Assembly (NCBI GenBank): GCA_027924585.1
Contig: BSBM01000106.1
Location: 40,501,501-40,565,500, forward strand
Reading direction: 5' to 3'
Origin: Larix kaempferi
Lineage: Eukaryota > Streptophyta > Pinopsida > Pinales > Pinaceae
DNA length: 64,000 nucleotides
Below the pieces are notes generated by a model. That model was not told where the DNA came from, did not search any database, and saw only the letters and a list, made by a program, of their open reading frames with translations. The translations under genes were made by a program, and so were the position numbers. Shown in pieces: positions 32,807 through 43,911 of this stretch. Within the stretch, counting starts at the first letter, position 1; each line of letters starts with the position of its first letter.

Positions 32807-34800
32807 TCTCATCTTGGAGTCATCGATGGCTTTCTCGGGCTGGGAAACTGGTACTCATAAAATCGGTGCTAGAATCCATTCCGGTTTACTGGATGTCCCT
32901 AGCCTAGATTCCTAAGGGAATTCTAGAAAAATCCCGTAAACTCTGCTTTAGATTTTTATGGTCCGACAAATATGAGAAACTTGTATCTCCTTGGGTCAAT
33001 TGGAAGACACTTGCAAAGCCCAAGTCACTGGGAGGCTGGGGACTCAAGAATATACACCTTTTTGCAAAATATTTGGATGCAAAGGCGGGATAGCGTCTCC
33101 TGACAATTGATAATTTGTGGACAAAGGTGGTGATCCAAAAATATATTGCGCTAGTCTCACTTTCAAATTGGGTCAGAATTCCAACTCGACACACAGTGGG
33201 CATCTCTGCCATCTGGAAAGCCATCCTATGTGCTTTCCACATCATCGAATTGAGGCTAGCCTGGAAAGTGGGGGATGGATCTCAGGTCCGCATTGGTCTT
33301 GACCCTTCGATGGGGTGTCAAAAGAGACACATTCTCCCTCAGCATCGGTTAACCTCTCTGCACACTCGTGGTTTTCACCACCTTTAAAAAATTTCTGACC
33401 TGGAGACCGCATCTATCATGCACCATGGTTGGAAAGGCCCCGAAACTCTTGGCTTACCGGCAACACACTGGGACACTTGGAACGAATACCTCCTCACCCT
33501 TCATTCCACTCATGTCAGAATTTCAGATTCTCGGGACACCTTCATCTGGACCCCATCTTCGCTTGGTTTCTACACCCCAAAGATGGGCTATAAATTGTTT
33601 GCTGGTGAATTGGAAGGTGGCGAACCACTGTGGTGGTGGAAAACGATCTGCCACTCTAAATGCCCACTAAAACCCAGACTTTTCATGTGGTGCACTCTAT
33701 CTAACAAAGTTTCGGTATAAGAGAAAATGAAAATTCAATGGATTGAAGGACCTGGGTGGTGCCCATTATGTAAACAGGCATTTGAAACTCTTCAACATCT
33801 TTTTATGTCTTGCCCCTTCATTTTCCATATTTGGACTCTGTTGAGATCCTCTTTAAATATTGGCACTCTTTGGAATGGAAACATGTTGGAGCATGCCTGG
33901 AGGAATTGGTTTGAATCCCCTGATACTCTGCACTATCGGGCACCCCCCCTCCTAGTCATCTAGGGAACTTGGCTGGCTCGCAACAAGGCACTCTTTCTTG
34001 AGAAACAAATTGTCCTTTACCTGGTGGCTTCCCAGGGTGTGGATATTCTGGCATATTTTCCCCAATTAAAGCATTCCCCTCCTATTTGCGCTGTCATCAC
34101 TGAATCCTTTGACTCCAGACTCCCTTGGGCTTATTTCAATGGGGCGACAAATGACCAGCTCTGTGGAGGGGGGGTTGTTGTTCACCTATCGCACTCCTCC
34201 TTTTATCATATTCAGATGGGAATTGGACCTGGAACAAACAACTTTGCTGAACTATTTGATCTCAAGTTACTTCTCTGTTTCGCTCTTGAAAAGAACTGCA
34301 ATCATATTCAAATCTTTGGTGACTCTATGAATGTGATCAACAAAATACAGCGGTGTCACAATATGTTTTTAAGTAATATATTCGTAGATGTATTGCAACT
34401 TCTGAGGGATTTTGAAACCTTCTCTTGTCGCCATGTTTGCAGGGAGCGCAACACAACTGTGAACCATCTATCAAAACACGGACTAAATTTTCCTTTTGGT
34501 CAATGGAAGATTTTGGCTATAGAACATGGTCAAGCTTTTGAATATTTTCATCGACCATTCATAGAAGGACTGGAACTCTTGGACAACTAATACTATCTGA
34601 ACTCTACATTTTTTGATCGAGATCTATATATTTTTTGTCACTTTTGAGGCCCTCGGGGATCCTCGGTACACTCTTACATGTATATACAAAATGATGGCTC
34701 TTATGAACAACTCTTTTGATACAACTCTATGCTGGATACTCTCTCTGAAAGGTATTTTAAATGCTTTCTGCAATATGTAATTTGATTACTCTCTTAATTA
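32806..34800 (+). mobile_element. LINE-C relic: ORF2 distal part, nonsense-only decay
   Basis: One reading frame from 32806 to 34590 encodes the distal ORF2 of a plant LINE: RWLSRAGKLVLIKSVLESIP and PKSLGGWGLKNIHLF (RT connection); CPLKPRLFMWCTL, then WCPLCKQAFETLQHLFMSC (zinc-binding); and RNase H. It is broken only by five stops near 32905, 33088, 33385, 33718 and 33961. Several sit where Trp is expected (TGG to TAG). In RNase H two catalytic positions read Asn: YFNGA instead of FDGA, and VNHLSK instead of ADHLSK; Glu (NFAEL) and Asp (FGDSM) remain. The 3' UTR runs to about 34800. The family differs from LINE-A/B. The 5' end abuts the (TA)n tract. Confidence 0.85.
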
Positions 34801-36600
34801 AATTACGTTTTTTTCCTTGGAAATATATATATTATTTATAAAATGTATTATTTTAATAAAAATAATCATAATTTGAAGTGGTATATCATATAAATTTAAA
34901 TTATAATTTTACATTAAAAATGTTTTGATGAAAAATTATTGTAAATCATTTTAAGTAATGGGTTTTAACAATAATAAATAGATTTAGATGTGACAATAAT
35001 TATCTTCACAATAATTAAATTATAATAGATTTTATCACCTTAAAAATTAATTTGATGAACAATTAAAATAATATTTCATATTTATCATAAAAATTAAATA
35101 AAATACTTAATATATTTAATATAATTTTCAAAATTAAATAGGTTTTACCATTTTAAAAAATAATTAGATAAGTAATTAAAATAATCTTTCATTTTTATAT
35201 CAAAATTAATTAAAATACTTATTTTATTATATTTAATATAATTTTCAAAACCATCAAAATTTACAAATGGAATCGTTTTCAATTATAAATAAAACCTTTT
35301 AATAAATAATTGTTTTTATAACTATTTTTTTTTAAATGAAAATTTAAACTATAACAATAATGAAACATATTGTTTTCTACATTTATTTACACACAATTTA
35401 AAATAAATTACATGTTTATACACAATTTGAACAAAATATATTTTTTATAACAACGTTTTCATCAAACAAACATAATTTCCTTCATCAAATTAGAAAAGTG
35501 CAAATTCATTCCCTAGTGCCCACCCTCAAGCATTATCAATACACATCACTAGGCCTCAAAGCTCTTTCATTTTCCTTTGAGTTGTAGTCTCCCTTTAGTT
35601 GGAAGAGTGCAACATAACGAAAACTTTCAAACAATGGGACTCTCTTGTTTATAGCTCAAACCACACATTGAGGGAAGGGCACGTTTCCGTAAATTAGTGT
35701 TTCTATTTGATGATCGTGGAATTATCAATGGTGTTTATTAGGCTTAGAGTTATGGATTTGAGAAGCTTGATTCTTTAATAATCTACCAAAAACATATTTT
35801 TATTATTGTATCGAGAGAAGCAAGGTGCTCTACAACTCACTATGTGTGGAGTTTCCTTATTATATAATGTTCTCGAAAATAAAAATTGATTAAAATTTTT
35901 CATGTTGGCTCATAACTTATTAAAAACAAAAAAAAATTAAAAAAAATTCATGTCTACTCATAAAATAAAAAAATTAAAACCAATATAAGTCCATCTATTA
36001 TAATCAACATAGATCCATTTTAAACCTGAATCTATTAATCACAAAGAAAGATCTAAATTCTTGATGTGTAAATTTTTTACACATCGAAAAAAAAAATTAC
36101 TAAAAACACTAAGATGTGATCCTAACATTTTTTTCTATAGCATCATCCAGTTACACAATATTGCACTTCCCTCTCTTGGTTATGGTTTACGGTCATCCTC
36201 TTTGTTTTAGCTTTGGATAAATGCATCTCATGGTGGTTGTAGATCTCTCACTTCGATTAGTACTCCCTTTCAAATTCCTACCCTAAAGGAGAACGACTTC
36301 AATAACTTGTGAGGTAGGAGAAAAATCCTTATAATGAAAGAAACAAGTATTTATGGGTTATGAACATTAGATATTGATGATTGACTTGCATATTTCATTA
36401 TTATACCTGTCGGGAGGCAACGTATATATTGTAATCGATAATTAGTCAACCCGCTATTAGTTTGTGCTTTGACCAAAAAATTATCACAATTTGCCTTCGT
36501 TTTACATTGTGCAAATTTCTTTATCATTTTTAAGAAATATTAAATAACATTTAACTGTAACATGATAGGATAATAGGATGAAGGTGTTATTGCCCAAGTG
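34801..36600. other. Very AT-rich intergenic DNA
   Basis: Extended A/T-rich sequence with imperfect repeats of ttaatataattttcaaaa-type units around 35110-35250. No gene seen. Confidence 0.55.
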
Positions 36601-37077
36601 ACGGCATAAATCTTGGAGTTAGAAAAGGTGTTTAATGCACTGATTGACCTTCTGACCTTCTCATGCCTTCCTGCCACAACCCCTGCCTGCATCATTGCAG
36701 CTGCACTGCCTCTGTCATCGCCTGTCCATGGTCACCGCCACCTGGATACAACCTCTGTCACCACCTCTCCATGGTCAAGGCCACCGCCTCTTCATGGTAC
36801 AGTAAACATACAAATTTATGGAATTGTTGCGCCATCTATTTACATGCATATTCTTGAGGTACTTTTCCAATTCGAATTGACTTAGCACATTCATTCTTGA
36901 TTCAGCACAATGGAAAGGATTGGAAACTGGATTCATTTATCAGCTGTATCTTTTTTACAGTGGCATGGACCTCCATTTTGAGCAATTACAATGCCTATTT
37001 GCTTGAGAAATTTAGTTAATTGCTTTGCCTTCATTGTTTCTGATGTGGTTTAATTATTAAAAAGGATCTTCCTATCA
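36601..37077. other. Intergenic, no supported gene
   Basis: A 90-codon plus-strand frame at 36613-36885 is rich in Pro, Thr and His and shows no domain. Its composition reflects a local ccacc-rich repeat. Confidence 0.4.
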
Positions 37078-37267
37078 TTGCACCAATGTAGAAGTGCTTG
37101 GAGCTCTGTAAGGTAGTTGCTTTTTCTTGTAATAAATCCATTGCACCAGTGTAGAAGTGCTTGGAGCTCTGTAAGGTAGTTGCTTTTTCTTGTAATAAAT
37201 CCATTGCACCAGCGTAGAAGTGCTTGGAGCTCTGTAAGGTAGTTGCTTTTTCCTATAATAAATCCAT
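37078..37267. repeat. Three tandem copies of a 63-bp unit
   Basis: Copies at 37078-37140, 37141-37203 and 37204-37267 share ttgcaccag(t/c)gtagaagtg and gtaaggtagttgcttttt. They differ by only a few bases, so amplification was recent. Confidence 0.92.
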
Positions 37268-38088
37268 TTCTAACATAAAGTACAAAAATAATTCCACAGA
37301 CACCAAAATCATTGCTTAACTGTTTATGTGCGTATTCATCTTGAAAATGAAGCAGGGAAGGCAGTTAGCTGCTCCAAAGAGGGAAATTTAGAGCTAAGGA
37401 CTCGTCTGCAAAGTATCGTACACACAGCTTTGCATGTATGATAATACCAGTCCTCTGCTCTTGCTCTTGCTCCTGATCTTGTTTTATGAGATCTGCAGCA
37501 ACAACATTGTAACAAACTTCACCAGAGGATTGTCAACCGCACATTTTCAAGCCTCAAAACAATAGGATTGATCATTAATTGAACATCATAATACAAGTTT
37601 CAATATAACTTGAATTGATAGAAATAAGATCTCAACATTTATAGCAAATTCTTCCTTTGTATCTTTCGAGATAGGTAAGCTCTAGGGAAACAATAACTTT
37701 GCCTCAAATGTAACCAGATAGTTCACGATCGGCCAGGAAATTAATTTTTTGCGATGGAAGTTTCGGTTGTTCCCTTTTCATAGAAGTAAAAATTTCTACA
37801 ATAAGCGAATTCCATTCTAAAATTTACCCAAAATGTATGTATCCCGTAAAGCATCTCACAATTCAAACTAGAAAAACTGATTAACTGTGAGATAGGTAAA
37901 ACACACTCGAAATGTCTATCTAGAAATATCTCACCCAAAACATCTTCACAATTACTACGAAGCTGAGCAAGCTTTGAGAATAAAAAACCCCTGAAAATGA
38001 GAAAGTGTGAGATGCAAGGTGTATTTGACAAGAGTTAGTTCACAACCATGGTGAAGCAGACTCACTTTCTCTCTTGATTGAAGTTTCA
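37268..38088. other. Intergenic, no supported gene
   Basis: A minus-strand frame at 37741-38031 has no recognisable motif. Confidence 0.4.
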
Positions 38089-38146
38089 AGATCAGTTCTG
38101 ATAATTCATCCAGTCCAATAATAACTATAATGTCTTGAAGTTCCAC
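38089..38146 (-). pseudogene. Possible ATP synthase beta-subunit fragment
   Basis: The minus strand encodes ELQDIIVIIGLDELSE, very close to the F1 beta signature ELQDIIAILGLDELSE found in plastid AtpB and, slightly altered, in the mitochondrial protein. Similarity is not evident on either side, so this would be a fragment of about 58 bp, perhaps from organelle DNA. A chance match is possible but the peptide is distinctive. Confidence 0.4.
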
Positions 38147-38394
38147 ACGATGAATTAGTCTCAAAATGCCCACCGGTTATGGATCTGATGCATTCCACGC
38201 CTCCCCTTTTGCATTTGATTCTTTATCCCCCTTGTTATTTATCTACTACTAGTTTTGATACTAACATAGTAGATCCTAGGGTGTGGGATTTTTGTTAAAC
38301 TTCTACCTCTAGTTTTTAACCGTTCTCCATAAATTTTATACCCAAAGAGGAATAATGGTAATGGCACATGAATAGGAGCATAGGTTGTTCATAC

Positions 38395-38632
38395 ATCGCT
38401 ATCTCTGCCCATGAGACCGCTGCCATGGGTTCCGGTGGAAACAACACCCGCCGCTGTGACTCCACTACAGTAAATCATGACGGGAAGAGCTAGGCCTTCC
38501 TTGGAAGTTTCCTCGATGACGTCTCTCATCACCGCTCCACCTTGGACTGTAATTGTCATGGCAGTCTTGTTGATTCCAATCACAAATGCATAGTTATGTG
38601 TGGAGATGATTTCATTCCATTGTCTCCAAAAC
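38395..38632 (-). pseudogene. L-gulonolactone oxidase-like exon (FAD-binding domain)
   Basis: The minus strand encodes NYAFVIGINKTAMTITVQGG, AVMRDVIEETSKEGLALPV and VVSTGTHGSGLMGRDSDV. This is the FAD-binding (PCMH-type) core of plant L-gulono-1,4-lactone oxidase-like enzymes, where ITVQxG...RDLID and the [ST]GxHGS motif are typical. A splice acceptor ttttcag precedes it and a gtatga donor follows, giving an exon of 238 nt. These enzymes oxidise L-gulono-1,4-lactone in an ascorbate-forming side route. No other exon is found nearby, so this is either an isolated gene fragment or one exon of a gene with very long introns. The exon itself is open and not obviously damaged. Confidence 0.72.
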
Positions 38633-38909
38633 CTGAAAAGGAATCCTTCAATGCTACACACAAAACCATAAAATGCATACTTTGCAATTCAATGTTAACA
38701 AGAAAAGATTGATCATTCAATCCAAAAGCCTAGTTTCCCGTGGGATCGAAGGCCTCTTTAGAACCGTTAAATTGGGAGGGAATAGGATAAAAGCTCTCTC
38801 CAGCTCATAAACTTTGGCAAGTGCAACCTATTACTCAAAAACTTTAAAAGGTGCATTTATTAATTACCCAACCTAAAATAAAGAGTTGTATTCTATTATG
38901 CATTTTATC

Positions 38910-39530
38910 AAGCATTGGAGACATTATTTACTCGGCAAGGACATAGTTATAGTCTAATCATCAACCATTCTAATTTCCACAAACTCAATCCAAGTTGCAG
39001 CACAGTGGGCATATAAAATGGATGTCATACCTACTGCAGTTTAACTTGATAAATATGTACAAGAAGGGTGCCCAGAACAATATTGCAAACATTTTATTAA
39101 GGCTTCAACAGTGTCGTTGTTGGTTTCATGAATCTCAATGCATTCAAAACTCGGCATTTTGTGGATGCGTATGTTGATCCTGAATTTATACAACTCAAGG
39201 AATCTCAAGACAGTCAATACAAACTAGTTGTTGCACAGGGAATAAATATTCCATGTAAACGACGGTATATGTTACCACTATGCATAGATTTGTGTTCCGA
39301 GAAGAGAACAATCACTGTTGCTTTTTAGAGAAGTGTACAGTTCAAGAGTTGAAAGGCATTAGCTAACTCACAAAAGTATTCTTACTGGGTACATATGTAG
39401 AGCAATATTGAGAGGTTTGTGAAAGAGTGTGCTATGTATAGCATCTCTAAACCTGAAAGATGAAAATTGGGAATGTATATAATCTACCCTCCATACCTTG
39501 GGAAAGTATATCACTGGACTTTGTCATAAT
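38910..39530 (+). mobile_element. Ty3/gypsy pol relic (RNase H end, integrase zinc region)
   Basis: The plus strand reads KHWRHYLLGKDIVI (RNase H, usually KHWRHYLLGKE), then HSGHIKWMSYLLQFNL and MYKKGAQNNIAN (end of RNase H). About 300 bp later comes ERFVKECAMYSISKPER, matching the end of the integrase zinc-binding domain. Frameshifts and stops abound; no LTRs are recognised. It is a different family from the 15-kb element. Confidence 0.72.
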
Positions 39531-39584
39531 ACTTTTGGAAACAAGGTAACATCGCAATTATATTTTTGAATCGTTCAACAAACT

Positions 39585-39962
39585 CAACATGTCCTTGTGC
39601 ATTCCTTGCAAGACTTCGATGACAAGACAAGAAGCAATAATACTATTCTTTGCACATGTGTGAGTGCATTTTGGATTACCTGCATCTTTTGTGTCAAACA
39701 GGGGCAAACTCAACAACATGTCCTTGTGCATTCCTTGCAAGACTTCGATGACAAGACAAGAAGCAATAATACTATTCTTTGCACACGTGTGAGTGCATTT
39801 TGGATTACCTGCATCTTTTGTGTCAGACAGGGGCAAAATCAACAACATGTCCTTGTGCATTCCTTTCAAGACTTCGATGACAAGACAAGAAGCAATAATA
39901 CTATTCTTTGCGCATGTGTGAGTGCATTTTGGATTACCTGCTTCTTTTGTGTCAGACAAGGG
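39585..39962. repeat. Three tandem copies of a 129-bp unit, open on both strands
   Basis: Units start at 39585, 39714 and 39843, beginning caacatgtccttgtgcattc. The period is 43 codons exactly, so frames run through on both strands: 123 codons on plus (39597-39968) and 172 codons on minus (39558-40076). The minus-strand unit contains GNPKCTHTCAKNSIIASCLV. No family is recognised. A multiple-of-three period keeps any initially open frame open, so coding is not demonstrated. Confidence 0.85.
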
Positions 39963-40474
39963 TGGTAGGTTTATCAACCACTTTTGGACCACATTATGGG
40001 TTTTTATAGACATCAGGTTTAATAATATTGGGTGTATTAAATCCGCAGAAAAATGGCTAATCGACTCATGAATCATGGCATGGAGCCCATTCCATATCTG
40101 ATATGGAAGCTCTACTCCTCTCTAATGTTGTCCCCATTTACAAGATCTCCTGCTTTTCATTTCATAGCAATCTTCATATCATAACAACTTACCAACTCTT
40201 CATATCATAGTGATAATACCAACAACTTACTAAGTGTTCTTAGTTCTTTGCTCTTCGTCTTGTTGTTGCTAAGTTATAAATATCATTTCACATGCATGCA
40301 CATTCAACCTACTAACCTCGACAAGTATCCGCTGCCATGCAGCACTTGTTATATATGTGTGCATATAAATTTTTTAACAATCCTTATTATTTATTGCAAG
40401 TGGAGAGAAAATGTATGCATGCAAGAAGGTCTCTACACCCCTTATGTTGGTTTTAAAGTTGCCTCATCTATCTC
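39963..40474. other. Intergenic, no supported gene
   Basis: Contains a short repetition of catatcataacaacttac-like sequence near 40175-40225. No gene seen. Confidence 0.4.
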
Positions 40475-40813
40475 TTATTTTGTATTACCAAATAACATTA
40501 TTACATTAACATATAACTTATTTTGTATTACCAAATAACATTATTACATTAACATATAACGCATGATTTTGGAATCCACTTAAGTAACAAAATGCTCATT
40601 CTTCTATTTTTCTTTCTTTAACGCATTAAAAAATTTGATAAATAAATTATGTTGTATGTGTTATTAAATAAGTTTATTATGAACATATAACTCATGATTT
40701 TGTAATCCATTTAAGTAACAAAATGCTCATTCTTCTATTTTTCTCTCTTTAACATATTAAAAAAATTAATAAATAAATTCTATTGTATTTGTTGCTAAAT
40801 AAGTTTATTTTTG
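40475..40813. repeat. Nested tandem duplications (43 bp and about 131 bp)
   Basis: A perfect 43-bp duplication at 40475-40517 and 40518-40560 (starting ttattttgtattaccaaata) is followed by two copies of an approximately 131-bp unit (from about 40552 and 40683) sharing aagtaacaaaatgctcattc. Confidence 0.85.
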
Positions 40814-43257
40814 TTTGTTTAGGGAAAAAAATCATAACAAAGAAAATATGTTATATTATGTAGATGTTATCAAAGCATTTCTTAAAAAATGGGAATGTAT
40901 ATCTTCCCTACAATTAACAATCTATCATAATAATAGGCATTTTGAAATTAAACATGAGAAGAAGAAAAAAAATGTAATCTAGGAACTAAGGATGAGATAA
41001 GTCCTCGATCCTACCCTTTTTCCATTTTCACTTTCATGAAGAAGATTTCAAAAGGACTATATGTAATTCGGAAATTAGATTTCCACCTTTATAAGGAGTA
41101 CTGACTTCCTAGTGGAGATATAGCTTTCAATTTCATGAAGTCCCGTTGTTCCTTCTAATGGAGTTTCCTTTACAACTTCCATCTCCAAGGTTGAAAACCT
41201 TGAAATCTTATCTTCCTTACAATCCTCCAAGCGAAGAGTTTCTTCCTTAGTTAGCACCTCAAGGTTGACATCATTTACATTCTTTGAATCTACTTTTTGT
41301 TGATTTTCTTCCTTCTGAACACCCTCGTCGTCTCGCCAAGTTACTCACAAGAATGCTAGCTTTTTCTATTTTGGTTTGATCCCTTTTTTCTTTGGTGGAT
41401 GAGCTCGAAAGTATCCTAAACCTGTATTATTTGTTGGTAGAACTAACACCAAAATGTCATAATCTCATAATCCAAGACCTTAGACCATCTAAAAAAAATT
41501 GTTTGAGAATTATTTTGTCTAGTACAAATCCTTGTTGATGTTTATATCAATGCATGTTTGGATATATGTGCATACACCCAACTTAATCCTCTTAAGGTCT
41601 ATTTCCCTATAGCTACCTAAAGTATTCCTAATCTACTCAAAGAATAATAAGTGCCAAAAATATAATAGTAGATTTGGGAGGTTAATCGAAATTAGCATTA
41701 TAGTGACTAACATAGTATTAAGGTCAAATTCTATGAACTATGGTGTAACAAAAAACTCTCTCTCTTCCCCAAAGTTAAGGATCCTTCTCAAACACTTTCT
41801 AATTATCAACAAGATTTGAAAATAGGACAATAAAAAATCCTTTAGAACATAAAGATACCCCATAATATCTTTCCCAAGTTGAGTAGATCCATGAGTACAA
41901 ATATGATGTAAGAGGCCAGAACCCAAGAACCCATTAACTCTGCATATAACCACATTGGATTCATATAAGGAGTGGAGGTTTCAGACCTATTGCTCTAAGA
42001 CCTCCAACACCAACACCTCTTTTGATTTCGTCACAATATATGCCTATATGCCTAGCACTAAGCATAGGAGGAATCAAAGCAACTAGACAAGGTGGATTAT
42101 TTTCTACTACATACTTGAAATAAATGGGCTTGGAGGATGAATACAGTCATTTTCCCACTACTCCCCCATCTAGGCATAAAACCATAAAGAGAGTTGAATC
42201 CTTACACATGTTGTAGTTTGATAATAGAGACTAATAATTGATTTACTTCCCAACAAATAGAAGTTCTTGTTGGTCCACATGGATACATTGCATGTATTCC
42301 AATTTGAGCTTTATATCTGCCACATATTCTCCAAATTCACCCATAATAACAAGGTTTTCTCTACACGAGTGTTTTGACCATGATTTGAAAACATGCTTGT
42401 TGAGTAGCTATTTCTTCAAACACTTGGCATGCATCATCAAATCATAGAAGCTCTAAGCATAATAACATAGCACTACCTTATAAAGGAATTGCGACAAACA
42501 CTTTACATGGAAATTTTTCATCAAAAACCTGGCATGCAAAATTTTCTACCATAATATTGTTGGTTGCGAAACAAAAACATCCCAACTCTTTGAAGGAAAC
42601 AAACCTAGATTAGATTTGGATCAAAGCAAAGTGAGCAATCACTTTCTAATCCTCTAACTTTAACTACCCAAACTCCTACACAAATATTTATAGTGAATTC
42701 CTAACAATTATTAAACAACAATTGTCCAACACCATAAGATCAACAGAAGCCTTTTCATTTTCTATTATTGTTAAAGAAAATGGTTGCTCAAATATACTTA
42801 TAGTACTCAACTTTCTGCCAGACATGGTGACCCCACTTTACAAAGGCACTCTTTATTTCACCATCCATTTTGCTTTGATTAATCTTGAATGGACTGAGCA
42901 TTAGGCCGTAACAAATTGGTTTCACGTGGAAACCGTGGTCACAGCCAAGCTGTTCTCAAATCTAACACTAATCCATGTGTGAATTATGCGTACTTTGTAT
43001 TTATCACTAAAATAAATTTATTTATTATTTAATCTTGAATGTAATTATTTTAAACACTACCTTTTTCTTGTTGTATTTTTAAGTCAAACCTTATTAAACA
43101 ATTTTGATCATTTTCAAGCATTTATATTGATTTAATCTAAATTTGATAATTTGCTATCTTAAATTATAATTATGATAGAAAAGATACATATTTAAAAAAA
43201 TATTTTTTTATAATATTAAAGATATTTTTTATCATATTAATTTAATTTAAATTCCAA
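40814..43257. other. Intergenic, no supported gene
   Basis: Several short frames (41075-41257, 41738-41953, 42238-42447) were inspected; none shows a recognisable domain. Possibly old, unrecognisable transposon sequence. Confidence 0.4.
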
Positions 43258-43312
43258 TATGATATAATAATAATGATAATGATAACGATAACGACAACGA
43301 CAATGATAATGT
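43258..43312. repeat. Microsatellite, gataay/gacaay type
   Basis: Alternating ataataatgataatgataac units continue into gacaacgacaatgataat. Simple sequence without coding meaning; a minus-strand frame across it is an artefact. Confidence 0.85.
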
Positions 43313-43911
43313 GATGTAATTGCTAAAGTATACATGTGTACATATCCTACTCTCTTTTGGATTTGAACCTTTTTTATCCAAGGAAAAAAACGCATTTATA
43401 TTACCATAAGGGAACTGAAATACATGCTTCGGATGCTTTAAGCACCGTTGCATAATAACATATGCCAAATTTTAAAATTGTTCTATGCTTGAGCCTTAGC
43501 TCAACTAACTGTTTGAAAAAACTAGAATTTGTTGTAGCATTACAGAGTTAAAACATAAATTATTCAAGAGCTCCAAAGTCGCTCTCCACCTGTTTGATAC
43601 TTTCAAGAAAAACCAAAAATTGAAAAATAACTATGCTTGAGCCTTCACTCCAAGCCATTACTGGAATATCCAAAATTACAAAGATTGGTAATCAATATTA
43701 TAAGACCAAGATCACTTATAAGCAAGTTTTCACAAGACTAAGATTCATATATAATCTAGTATTTCCACCTTTTTAGTTTTCTCACCATTTGTAAAACTTG
43801 TGAAGATTAGTGTACTTACTAGAATGATTAATCCTTCCTTCAAAAGAACATCTACGTGCTCATTTTTTTCTCTAAAGATATGATAGATCCTAAAGGAGTT
43901 GAAAGAACCTG

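Noticed and set aside
36613-36885. Possible His/Pro-rich protein
   Set aside because: No conserved domain, composition follows a ccacc-rich local repeat, and there is no promoter or splice context.
37078-37267. Possible CRISPR-like array
   Set aside because: The repeats are contiguous without spacers, and the genome is eukaryotic.
41738-42447. Suspicion of a decayed PPR-type or transposon gene
   Set aside because: Only a few residues (for example ACQVFEEI on minus) looked suggestive and no repeat structure followed.
43247-43468. 73-codon minus-strand frame ending in LSLSLSLS
   Set aside because: Product of a simple-sequence tract.
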